64,000 nucleotides of DNA from Chionis minor (taxonomy: Eukaryota > Chordata > Aves > Charadriiformes > Chionididae), in assembly GCA_013398295.1 (NCBI GenBank), contig VZSF01007911.1, positions 94,773 to 158,772 of the forward strand, given 5' to 3'. How positions within the stretch are numbered: position 1 is the first letter of the stretch; each line of letters starts with the position of its first letter. Shown here one piece after another: positions 37,001-48,075 of the stretch. The position numbers were made by a program, and so were the translations under genes. Under the pieces are notes generated by a model. That model was given only the letters and a program-made list of their open reading frames with translations. It did not search any database and was not told the DNA's origin.

Positions 37001-38125
37001 CCTCTGTGTTAAACAAAGCAAAGAATTCTGCCACCATGAGCTGGAATGAGAACGCAAACCACCTTGACTTAACAGTACCACAGAGTCAGAAGGGTACTCC
37101 ATTTTTTTTTTTTTTTAAGTAACTAAAACTATAGAGGGTTTGAAAAGGGATGTGTGACCTGAAGAAGGAGGTTAGCCAAGAGCCTGCGTTGTTTTGTCTA
37201 CATTGTTATTCGACGTCTTTTCCAGAAGAAGTAGAATAACTGCTATAGAAAGTTACTTCAGTTTAGTATTCCCACCCCTAGGCTCGGCAGAGCTGTGGGG
37301 AGACCACGGCATGCATCCAGCACAGCTACTGCGCTCAGCATTAGGACTATTTGTTCTTTGTGCTAATTTCCATCAAGGGCAAAATGCAATCCAGAGCCCA
37401 ATCTAAACTCAAAATGTCTTTACAATTATGGTGAAAGAAGGCACAGCAGGAAGCTTTGTATTTAAAATTTTATACCAGTCCTTGTTTCAGAAGTAGAGCA
37501 AACAGATCTGTGACAACAACCCTCCCTTCCTCCTTAGACAGCTACAGGCAGCTCTAACGTGACTTGGTGCCTGCCAAAGACTAACCTTTAGCTTCAGTTT
37601 TGCCTGTGGGTTGGTACGAGAGATTACTAGGTCCCTGCTCCAGTTAATTACCTCCCTGCCAGCCATCGGAGCTCTCAGTAATAATGCCCCGCAGCAGGAG
37701 AGCAAAGGCGAGTGTTGTGGTTACTTGTGAAGGAGAACAGTGACTGCGACAGCAGTGAATGTAAAATAAGAATGCATGTGTGTTCCTCTGTTTTCTATTG
37801 CACTCCATCCTGCTACAAGTGTTTCTCCTTGCGAGGAAAAAAGAAGGGAGAGGACTTTTAAATAAATAAATAAATAAACCATGTGCTGCTTATAGCTACT
37901 TACTGCTTACAGCTTTCTTTCCTCTTCTACTAAGATACGTCTTCTGGTAGAGGCATTATCCAAGCCGTTTCTTCCAGCAGCTCATCACTGCTGCCTAGTC
38001 TTGAATATGTATTGCTTCTTCACCATAAAAGAAGTATAATTTAAAATTAAAGCAGATATTTTTTTTGATGTATCCTGTTCAGCACCGAGTAGTTCAAGAT
38101 TAAAAACCAGAAGAGATTAACTGGA
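31007..38125. other. long noncoding stretch, no recognised gene or repeat
   Basis: No CR1 or LTR signature was found. 31,480-31,740, 34,600-35,370 and 36,150-36,400 are GC-richer than average and contain frames of 80-120 codons on one or both strands, but none has a recognisable domain or convincing splice context. Around 31,925-32,160 and 34,773-35,369 the sequence could be remnants of unidentified old elements. A short (AAAT)n microsatellite is at 37,859-37,878 and a T run near 37,102-37,116. Confidence 0.5.
37859..37878. repeat. (AAAT)n microsatellite
   Basis: About five perfect tandem copies of a four-base AAAT unit. Confidence 0.9.
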
Positions 38126-38540
38126 GAAAATAGGGCTTGAAGAGACTGAAAGCTCACCTGGCCCAGCTCGCAGCCCCCGGGCACATTCAATTACATCAAA
38201 ATGATTCCTGGAAATGTTTGTCTAACCTATTCTTTAAAAACACTGGAGATTGCAATTCTACAACCGCCCCAGGCTGTGTACATCAGCACTTCACCATCCT
38301 TATGATTAGAAACCCCTCTTTAAAGGTTGAAACGACATTTCCCTTTACTGCAATTACTCCCTTTATTCTCGGTGTACATAGGGAATAATTTACAACTGTC
38401 TTCTCTACAAAAACTACTTGAAGACCATTATTGTGCTTTTTGATCTTTTCCAGATTGAACAATTTCTTTCAGTCTTTCCTCACAAGCCTTGTTTCCTAAT
38501 CCACCAATCTTTCTGCCTAACCACCCCCCCTCCCACCTTT
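38126..38540 (-). mobile_element. ancient CR1-related LINE fragment, minus strand
   Basis: The order of blocks matches the 3' part of an old amniote CR1 read in reverse: AGCTCACCTGGCCCAGCTCG, TGTCTAACCTATTCTTTAAA, a CACTGGAGATTGCAATTCTA block, a CCAGGCTGTG block, the ATGATTAGAAA block and, at the far end, a CCTCACAAGCC block. It is far more diverged than the other CR1 copies here, with no usable frame, which suggests a subfamily that predates modern birds. Assignment rests on block order by eye. Confidence 0.7.
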
Positions 38541-39098
38541 TTGTTTCTCCATTCCTTCCAGATGGTCTAAATCATTCTCAGAACCAATTCAGTTCAGCAA
38601 AAAGGTGAAATACAGCTCTGGGTTTAATTCCAGATTCAGACAGCTAGATATATTTGTCTGTAATATGTCTTCACAAGTGAGGAGGGTGTCTAAACTCATA
38701 GTCTATGGAAATCTACTTATTTAAGTCACTGGAGTCTAGAGAGTTATTCAGATTATCCTACAGTGGGCAGGTTTAGTCAGCTAAACAGCTCTGAAGACTC
38801 CACTGGGCTCCGTGCAGTTGCGTAGACATGCATCTAGCCCAGCATACAGCTATTGGTCCAGAGGACATGGTCTCCTACATTCGCCGTGTCACATCACCAG
38901 ACCCATGTCTAAGATGCGCTGTGACACCTCAAAGTGTAGAGATGGCCCTGGGTATTTGTATTTAGGCAACCAAACTGAACCCACAGCTGACAATAGATTC
39001 TTACGTTGCAAAATCAAGGTCAGATACGGATTCAGAGCCTTACCATGTAACTTGTCTTACTGTCTAACACACCAGAAGCTGTGCACACAGCCTATAAT
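38541..39098. other. noncoding stretch between two CR1 fragments
   Basis: 38,515-38,560 is C/T-rich. 38,730-39,060 has more CpG than its neighbours and an open frame (38,812-39,132, 106 codons) that runs into the CR1 tail, so it is not a gene. It might be an unidentified degraded element. Confidence 0.4.
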
Positions 39099-39175
39099 GG
39101 TCCTGCTTTGGCAGGGGGATTGGACTAAATGAACTCCAAAGGTCCCTTCCAACCCCTACCTTTCTGTGATCCTGT
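39099..39175 (+). mobile_element. CR1 LINE 3' tail, plus strand
   Basis: It contains TTGGACTAAATGAACTCC, AAAGGTCCCTTCCAACCCC and a degraded TCTGTGATCCTGTAAT terminal repeat, the diagnostic CR1 3' end. Only about 77 bases remain. Confidence 0.93.
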
Positions 39176-39365
39176 AATAAATACAAGGATGGTGATAATT
39201 TCATTTATGGAAAAAAATTGTAATGTCCACAAATAGTCAATCTTATCAGAAGAGAGGAAAGTGTGTTTTGTTTATTTTTTTTATTTATTTTTAATTGTGG
39301 GTATTACATGCCAATTCTGACATTCTGTGACATCCTGGAAGCAGAAAGGGATGCCGAAATCTAGA

Positions 39366-39412
39366 ATTATTATTATTATTATTATTTATTATTATTATTT
39401 ATTATTATTATT
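39366..39412. repeat. (ATT)n/(ATTT) microsatellite
   Basis: ATT units interrupted twice by ATTT over 47 bases. Confidence 0.95.
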
Positions 39413-42400
39413 CTAAACTGAGGAGTCAAAGATGTTTACTTGTACAATAAAATGTGGTATTAGCTGACTTCCATGTTTTAGCTTACAAGATGTGGGATGC
39501 TGTGATGGCTAAACCACCCTTCTCTTAATGCTGTACAAATATATACATGAGTTAAATGATTGCTTGGCAGATTCTGTGTTTTCACTTTAAAAATACCATG
39601 TATAAAAATGGATGGCCTGTCAAAGTTTCATTCAATCTGGAGAAATTCATTTCTCCAAGGGGTGGAAAGTAGAATCAAGAGGATCATTTGTGTTAGTGGT
39701 ACATCTGACATAATGGATGAGTGAAAGTTACTGCTCAATAAAAAGTATTTTTTTCTGGGCTGGAAGTTCCCTCCTCATATCATTTTGGAACAGATGCTCA
39801 TGTGGGGAAGGGTAGACCAGACAAGTAAAATAGGGAGAACAGAAAGGAACTTTGGAGCTATGACAGACTCTCAAGCTCATCAAAAACCCGCAAAGCCCCT
39901 CTAAAACTGCTCTAGATATGTGCTAAGTGGGAAGAGCACACCAAGGGTAGGAGGGAACAAAGCTGATTTAGTAAGCAACCTGTTGCTGGGTCATCTGGGT
40001 GAAAATTATTGCTGTACTTATGGAGTATCAACTCTTCCACATAGATTTCATTTCTTTACCCTCCTCTGCATATTGGCTCGGGGCAGTTCAGGTGGGACTA
40101 ACTGTTTTCTAGGAAAGTGATGCTGTATTGACCGAGCAAGGATTTGCATCCAGCTAAAAGTAACATGGCAGTCCCCACAGTGGTCAGGTTCTTCACTAGT
40201 CTTGCGCTCTCCCTCCCTTCACTGGTGGTTTGTCCTCACCCCTTCTCCCCTCCTGACCTGAGGAAAGTCGGTCTTGTTTCTCTCATCCTCCTGAGCACAT
40301 GCAATATTTGCAGCTAAGCAAGCAATTCAAGTCAGTACCATTTTAGCTCACCTTAAATAACTCATTTTGAAACAAAACAAAAAAACTGCCATGAAAATCT
40401 AAGCTGTATTGATGTTTTCGCTGATGCTCAAACACCAGACAAAAAAGATAGGGGACAGAATTTTGGCTGAACATCCACTGAACTAAAAAGCTTTTCCCAT
40501 ACACTAGCAAGCCAATCAACACAATTTAGCTCCATGTTCCAGGGTGTCCATGTGCACACTTGGTTTTGAGCCCTCGGCTGTCTATTTGACAAACCGTCCC
40601 GCCTGACACATTGTGCAATACTGTTGGTTGGCTCTAGGAAGAAACTGTATGTGAAAATTCCCAGTGAGACTGATTATATTCCTGCTGTTTAAGCATGTTC
40701 TCCCTAGGCACATTTAGTTACACTTTGAATAATGTTTCAGTTGAAATTACCTCTTTCCTTTTTTTTTTTTTTTTTTTGATACGTGAACAACAAATACATA
40801 GTGCTGCGGTAGTTCATTTTGTAAGCTTTAGGACAAGGTTGTAGCCTTTCAACCAACATTGTTGTTTCTTGTATTTGTACTTAAATTCAATGCAATGAAT
40901 GTATTAAATCAGTAACTTACGCTGGTAGACTTAGTACCTGGAAATGAATGCTGTCTTCAATCCTTTTGCCCTTCTATGCAGAATTACATAAGCTACACAC
41001 TACAAAAATGAGGGATATGACATAAAATTGGAAGCTGGCAGATTGAAAAGACATGTTGCTTCTTTAATTTGGTTGTATAATTAATTTCTCTTTTCCTTCT
41101 TTTTCTGCCCACCCCTTCCCTCAAGATGCTCTAATGTTTATCCCGGGTGTGCTGAAATCAAATATATGAAAATATTGAATCTACTCTCACTTGCCTCCAC
41201 ATACATTGAAATGCAAACCTTCACTTGGAAGTCAAGACACCCAGGAGACCTTCAAACGTAGCATTTTCTGATGTTAATATTTTATTGTTCTGATATTGCT
41301 GTCCTATATTAAAAAGGTTAAGATATTGTTTTACTAATGATGACTTTTAAGGTCACAGTGGGAATTCATGGCCGTGCAGCAGGTCCCCAGGAGCTGGAGT
41401 AAGAGGCAGCAATAGTCGCTGCTACAGCCATCTGCAAGAGGTGTCCACTGGCTCCCCCTAAACCAGCTCTGTCTTACTAGTCAACACGGAGGGCAGCCAC
41501 AGGGCCAAAAAATCATCTTGTTTGGGTTAGAGTTTCAGGCACTTCAGCAGGTAGTTCCTCGCAGGTTAATGGAGAAGGCCTGGATTTAGCTAAACCAGCC
41601 TGCGAGACTTCAAAAACAAAGGGCTTGTGTGCTCTGAGTGACACAAGTCAAGGACTGCTTTAATCTTAGTTCATTCCAACTTACGTAAAGGCATTTAAGC
41701 TTTTGCATTCTGGACTGAACACTTGAAATTGTTTAAGATTGTTACTGTTACTTAAAAAGAAATATTTCATATGCTCCAGCTGAGAACAGACTTTTTTTGT
41801 TTCAAAGTCATAACAACATGTCCCAGGCAAAGACTGTAAAATGTAGTAAATGATCCTCTACTCTTCCTTACCAAGCACTGTGGGGTCCACTGCTAGAAAG
41901 TGCCACAGAATTTCCCATTGTGATAATTACTGTTACAAAAACTGAATTCAACTTAGATGGGCGTTAGAGTTTTTGAAGCAGAGCTGTGGTCAAATAAAAG
42001 TGGACTTGTATTACCCCCCAAAGCATTTCTAACCACATCTGAGCAAGATATCAACAGCTGAAGTTGTTAACTGTGCGAGCACATGTTATTTTTGCTCAAG
42101 AACACTGCTTGTCATTTTGTATAACGAGAAGAAACTATTTGCATTACCTCCAGAATTTCCGATCACTATGTAATCTTAAAATAGTTCCCAGCAATCTCCT
42201 GGAAAGAAAAACAAATGCATCCCAAATTAGCAAGAAAATATAGAAGATTTATGTTGTATTTAACAGGGAGTGGGCCTGTCATACTTCCATCAGATTGTTC
42301 AAAATATAACTGTTCTTAATTAAATGACTAAAACTGTTCCCTTCACTTCTGCTAATGAATTCTCAAGGCCATCTTCTGCTATGCACAACTTCTCTTTTCT

Positions 42401-43159
42401 TTTGGCTGAAGTCTCACTTTTGTCATCATTAGAAGAAACATTTACTAATAAGATCATTTTCTTTGTGTGGGCAGACATCTGTTTCCAATTTAGCTTTCGA
42501 AAGCCTGGCAGAGTCTCTGTCAGCTTAAAAAAATGTGACAATGTTCATCTTATTGTGCTTCACAGAAAGAATCTTTTCAAAAGTTTGGTACATTTGGATG
42601 TACTAAAAATTATAATTTTGTCAGATTCCAATCAATGGTCTCACAGTAATATCACTTTTTGGACACCTTTTTGTAGAGGAAAAGGAAGCTATTTTAACCA
42701 CGTCATTTATTCTGTTTGGTGTTAGAAAAATATTTGAACACCTAAATAGCATTAAAACTCATGTCCTATACTCTGGTACACAAAGGTCACATATATGTAA
42801 CAAGAGAGTATGAATCTCAGCAGAAATTAAGGAAAAAATGACACAGACAGTGATAAGGATGCTACAGGGACACATACATATTCTCTGGAAACTGAAAGAC
42901 TTGTTTCTTATTCTCCAGATCGTATAGTTATTTTTTATATTTAAAGAATAACAAATAAATAGAGGTTTTCAGAAGCAGAGAAGTGAGGGTGTGAGCAAGC
43001 AAACGAAATGTCGGCATCTCATCAACAAAGCAGATAGATAATCATCATAAGGAAACTGTAAGGTATGTCCATCCCAGTACAGTGCTGCTTCTTTGATCAA
43101 TTTTGGATATTACTGTTCTCTCCCCACTATTCTTTTTATTTATCCCTTGAATTATTTGA

Positions 43160-43360
43160 TGTCAGCTTGGGACATCAGGCGTGGGAAACTCAGCTGTGCT
43201 GCCTTAACACGGGCACTTGGTGTCCTTAGACATCCACGTGGGCTCCCCTTGGGCTGCTGCAGGACGTACTGGAGACCTTCACCCACCTGCAGCAGATGGC
43301 AGATGCCAGGCAAGGCACCAGGAGCAGCTCCGGTAGTGCTAGACGCCTGCATTTAGGGAC
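43160..43360 (+). promoter_or_regulatory. GC-rich patch with CTCF-like site and palindromic E-box
   Basis: This 200-base patch is clearly richer in GC and CpG than its surroundings. It contains CCACGTGG at 43,234-43,241 (a palindromic E-box of the MYC/USF/HIF type) and GCAGCAGATGGCAG at 43,289-43,302, which matches 13 of 14 positions of the CTCF core consensus. It may be a regulatory site or a piece of an unidentified GC-rich repeat. Confidence 0.25.
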
Positions 43361-44252
43361 CTGAATCTAACCCAAAATCTCTACAGGCTTCCATAGCTCT
43401 ATCTTTGTGATACACTGGTACTTCAGAGAGCTACCCTGGCGTTTTTTATGATGAGTAAACAGGGGGTTGTTTATTTATTTCTTTCTATCTCATTGCTTTA
43501 AAAACCCTAATTTCTAGACCCATTTTTACTTACGGGTATGTTTCTGGTCTTTTTTTTTTAGTCTCTCAGTGGTGACATTTGTATTATGCACAGATGTTGA
43601 CAAGACTAGGCAACTCTGAAAAATACTATTACAATAATTGATACCAATGATTTTTTAAATTATAATAAAAATCTTTAAAGCTTGTTTGAAGAGAGTGTTC
43701 AGAAACTGCAGTACATTAAAGCAGAGGAGATTTCTTCAGGCTGAATGCCTTTGGATGAGAAGACTTTTGGCTAAGCAATGCTGAAGTGTATATTGTGCCA
43801 ACTTTGTAGTTAGGGAGGATAATTCAATCTGCAGTGTCCCAGGTCTGTTCAGAAATGTTAAATTCACATGAAAGAAATAAAAGCAATTTCAGTAACACGC
43901 AAATAAATTGGAATCTGGAGGAGCTGAGGAATCAGCTTCATGATACACATTGCCTTAAAGATGGTGTAAACGGTTTTAGAAAACCTATGCAAAAAGTGTA
44001 ATTATAGCATTCTTTAATGTACATTTCCCCTTCTTCATATAGCAACAACCAAACAAGAAATTTTGTTTGGATTTCTAAATGATTCTTCATCCTTATCTGA
44101 ATAGCTGGGTTTTGCTACAGTAACAGCTGTGGCCAAAACCATGGCAATTTTAAAAAGAAGAAAAAAAAATCCCAACCCTTGCATAAAGGATCCAAAGTAA
44201 ATTGTGAAATATATTCAGTCTTTTCTAGGTCAATTCCTGCTTTCTATAAATC

Positions 44253-44288
44253 ATAGAAATTTATATAATTATAGAAATTTATATAATT
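44253..44288. repeat. 18-base exact tandem duplication
   Basis: Two identical adjacent 18-base AT-rich units (44,253-44,270 and 44,271-44,288), consistent with recent replication slippage. Confidence 0.95.
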
Positions 44289-44851
44289 TCTATAACAGCG
44301 GTCCAGGGAATTCCGATTTACAATCACTGCTATTTCAAATTTTTAGACATTATATTCTGATGCCTTTAAAAGATGGTATTTTCTGATAATCAGTTTATTT
44401 TCATTAGTTGCCTGGTGATTCAAACAGCATCAGCAATTTTGTTACTAAGCAAAACTGGAACAGGTTAAAAAATACTTCATTTGAAGTATTATTTTCCTTT
44501 TGGGGAAAAAAAAGTCTAAGATGTAGATCTTAAAAATGCCTGTAAAAATATTGTTTTAATTCTGACAAAAATGAGCTGAAGAAGTCTAGAGCTCGTTCTC
44601 ACAGAGTATTTAGAATAATCCTCAATTATACCTCAGTGCCTATAATACAGTGCCAGCTCAGAGTACCACCGGGAAACAAGCACCAAGTACTTCACTGCAC
44701 TTGTAATCACATTACGTCAATTAAAACAAAAAACCAAACAAGCAAACAAACACCACTAAAAGGGTAAGAGGGAAAACACAGGAATAAAATAATCAACTCT
44801 TCCTCCTTTAACGCATTAATGTCGAAATTAATACATAATAAGACAGCTCAC

Positions 44852-44879
44852 CTGTGTTCTGTTTCTGATGGTAAAGATT
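44852..44879 (-). other. candidate 28-base microexon, minus strand
   Basis: On the minus strand a pyrimidine-rich AGCTTTGTTTAG acceptor, with a branch-point-like CTTAAT about 25 bases upstream, precedes 28 bases that end in ACACAG, followed by GTGAGC, a strong donor. One frame reads SLPSETEH. The length is not a multiple of three. No gene was recognised around it, so it may be a cryptic splice pair. Confidence 0.18.
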
Positions 44880-46495
44880 CTAAACAAAGCTGAACCTCAT
44901 TAAGCCTGATTGTCCAATAATGTAAGATGGAAAATAGTATTTTACTAACCCAGGCTGGTGAATATCGGATACCTCAAAGTAACAAGGACGCTCATGCATT
45001 GTGTGTGCGTTGGTACTGTTTAGTCATAACCACTGCAGAACATCCCACGCAATTTGCAATTGCCGGGAAGCAGAAATCACCACCGATATTCTCATTTTCA
45101 TCATTCTCTAACACCAACCATCATGTTGCCTGTGACGAGTTACTGTTGCTTGATGTATTTCTTATGCAGACGTCGATGCTGAGTCAGGAACATGGTACTG
45201 TCACCGGAAAGGAGTAGGACAGTGCTTTCATGAACTAGGTGTCTGCTGGCCATGAACAGTCCCTGCTACAGAAGTTACTAACCCCAGCTTCTTGATTGGT
45301 GTGGCAAAATTCTGACCTAAACACCATTTTTGGTCTCAAAAGATGTTCATGTATAATTCCGTAGAACATGTTTAATACAAGGACAGAGGAAAACAGCTAA
45401 GTGTCTTGTCAGACAAGACAGTAATTTCATCTTTTTGATTCCTATTTGAATACTGGTTCTAATGACTTTCTCATAAGTGTCTAGGCAACTTGTTCAGATA
45501 TCTAATGTAATTTTATTTGGAGTAAACTGTCACAAAACAGTGGGCATTTCCCCTATTTCTCTTGTCCTTTGTTTGTTTGGCTGTGAAATCTTAAGTTACA
45601 TACCCAAGTATTCCCTGAGTCTATTAAGCGCTCAAGTACTCCAGCAAAACCTAGGAGACATGATGTAACAGAACTCTGCCACAAGACATTATTTCCATCA
45701 GGAGTAAATGTTCTGCACTGCAGCTAAATGCATTAATAGCATTGCATTATAATGTTATAATGGGGTTACTGATGCATGTCACCACTCAGCACAGTTCATT
45801 TTCTTGTGATTAAGGCATGCAGCAAGATAAGCGCTGTTTTACAGATACTTTTCTAAACAGATGAAGTACTTCTGAGGGGTAAAAGAAAAATACTTTCAGA
45901 TAAAGGGCTTTGCTTGTTTTGCGTTTTGTTTTTTTCTTTCTGAAATCCTACATACACGTTATATTCTTATTTTGAGGCTTGAATGACAATTGGCATTTTC
46001 TACAAGATAACAAGGGAGCAGAGCAAAAAAACACTAAAAAGACATGTTAACATTTCCTACAAAGGAACATTACTCATTAACAGCTTCACAGCATTCAGAA
46101 CTATTTTGACAGAAGTAATCTGTGCTTCTTCCTTTTTTCATGCATGAATTAAAATTGTAATTAGTGCATCTGTAGAAAAATCACCACCTAATATACAAAT
46201 GTCTGTCCAGAGATAATATTTCTCTCTCCCTTGCAGTTCACTTAATAATCTCAGCTATTCCGCGGTGTCAAGGAGACTAGTGAAATTTCATTACAGCATC
46301 ATCTCATTCCATTGTTTAAGTCTGTGGCCAATATTAGATAAAAAAGTACAACATCAAATTTATCCTTGCAGGCACAGTGTAATTCGGAGTATTCTGGTTT
46401 ATTTGAAAATGCTGGAGACCTCTTTTTTGTCTCTTTTCAGAACGTAGTTCAATTTTTTCTACTATATTGCAAGATACATTCATGGGAGCAGAATG

Positions 46496-46720
46496 CTCTC
46501 CTCTCCTCTCCTCTCCTCTCCTCTCCTCTCCTCTCCTCNNNNNNNNNNNNNNNNNNNNNNNNNNNNNNNNNNNNNNNNNNNNNNNNNNNNNNNNNNNNNN
46601 NNNNNNNNNNNNNNNNNNNNNNNNNNNNNNNNNNNNNNNNNNNNNNNNNNNNNNNNNNNNNNNNNNGTGATGACTCTGCTCTCCTCTCCTCTCCTCTCCT
46701 CTCCTCTCCTCTCCTCTCCT
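46496..46720 (+). repeat. (CTCTC)n pentanucleotide array with assembly gap
   Basis: Perfect five-base pyrimidine units run from 46,496 to 46,538 and again from about 46,679 to 46,720. Between them are 128 unresolved bases (N, 46,539-46,666) and a short non-repeat GTGATGACTCTG. A further C/T-rich tail continues to about 46,830. The array is polypurine/polypyrimidine, which can form triplex DNA and often stops sequencing polymerases, so its true length is unknown. Open frames reported across the Ns are meaningless. Confidence 0.97.
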
Positions 46721-47914
46721 TTATTATTTGCCTTTTCCTTTTTTATTTTCATTTGCTTTGTTTACTGTTTTCCTTTTCATTTTTTTCCTTTCCTTTTCCG
46801 CTTTTTCTTCTTTCTTTTTCCATTTAAGAGGCAAAACCTTCATTAGAGCCCAGTACATCTTTTTGCTTCTGGGAGATGAATCTTCTAGAGATGGCTCTTG
46901 ACCCCAACACTTTTGGCTGTGGCTGTCCATAGCTTCCAATTAGGAGTAGATTAGTCTGTAAGATTCAGAATATAGAGCATAAAAATCCATATTCAAAGGC
47001 ATAGAACTAGAGGACTCAAAAAAATATGAAAGGTGTAAGGTTAATATAAAATTACTAACAGAAGCAAAAGATTAATGAAGCCATAAAAATTTGTAATTGC
47101 AACGATGATGATATTAGAGATTTTTTGGACACTATTTTATTACATAAAAATTTGAAAGAAGACTGAAAAAGGAATAAAAAATTCAGAATGAGGGCAGAAC
47201 TTTTAATACCAAAATACTGTAGATACCCGGATCCATACTTCTCCACAAGTATTGGTATGGTTGGTTGTAACTGGATGACTCTCAAAAGTGCAAAGATTTA
47301 TATTTATAACACCTCTAGTACCTGAAGAAAGATCATCTTTCATTAAGCAATGGGGAGGTAAACCCCAGACCAAAGAAGGCACAGAGCCATAGAGATATTT
47401 AAAGACTTTTCTCCTAACACTCCTAGCACCTAATAGAAGATACGTGCCAAAATGTATTTGTGCATTCAAATGCTTTATCTTAAGACCTTTCTGTGACTGA
47501 ATCAGAAAATAAACATGTTTTCTAAATTAAAGTTACATGACCGAATGCGAGATTAAGCTCCTTTTTATCTTCATCCCCTCCACGTCCTGCCTCTGAATGT
47601 TCATGGGGCCACTTAACTGTGCAAAAGTGCGAGTTACTGCTTGACAGTGACTTGGTTTAACATACCCACAAACAGAAATAAATGCTCCCAAATGTTGTAG
47701 GTTAATTCAAAATCTTCTAGTAACTAGTGAAATATCATAACACTAAAAGAAAGATGAAAAACAATGCAACAAGTTTATTCTGACCATGCCCACTTTTCTG
47801 CAGTTAAAGGAAGAAAAATATTATTAAAAAAATAAAAAGAGAGAGAGAAGAAAATGAAAAGGCAAATTAGTGCCTGGAGGACACTCCAAAAGGAAAGGAA
47901 TGATGAATGTCATT

Positions 47915-48075
47915 TAGAATTCCCTGCTTGATTTATCTGCAATATTCATAAGTGTGTGTTTATCCAAAAGCTTTGTCTCGGATCAGGCAATTAATTAAAC
48001 TGGAGAAGATCTCAAGCAGGGTGAGCTGAGAGTTGTTAATAGTGTATGACTGATAATCAAATTTGGCTCTGCTGT
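47915..48075. promoter_or_regulatory. candidate conserved noncoding element
   Basis: The block combines GCAATTAATTAAAC (homeodomain), TTTATCTGCAATATTC and CTTGATTTATC words with a retained CpG in TGTCTCGGATCAGG. The texture is enhancer-like. No alignment was possible. Confidence 0.2.

Noticed and set aside
40759..40777. 19-base T run as a reversed poly-A tail
   Set aside because: No recognisable transcript-like sequence adjoins it.
46366..46846. Open frames running through the N gap
   Set aside because: They exist only because Ns are read as unknown residues and the pentanucleotide repeat lacks stops.
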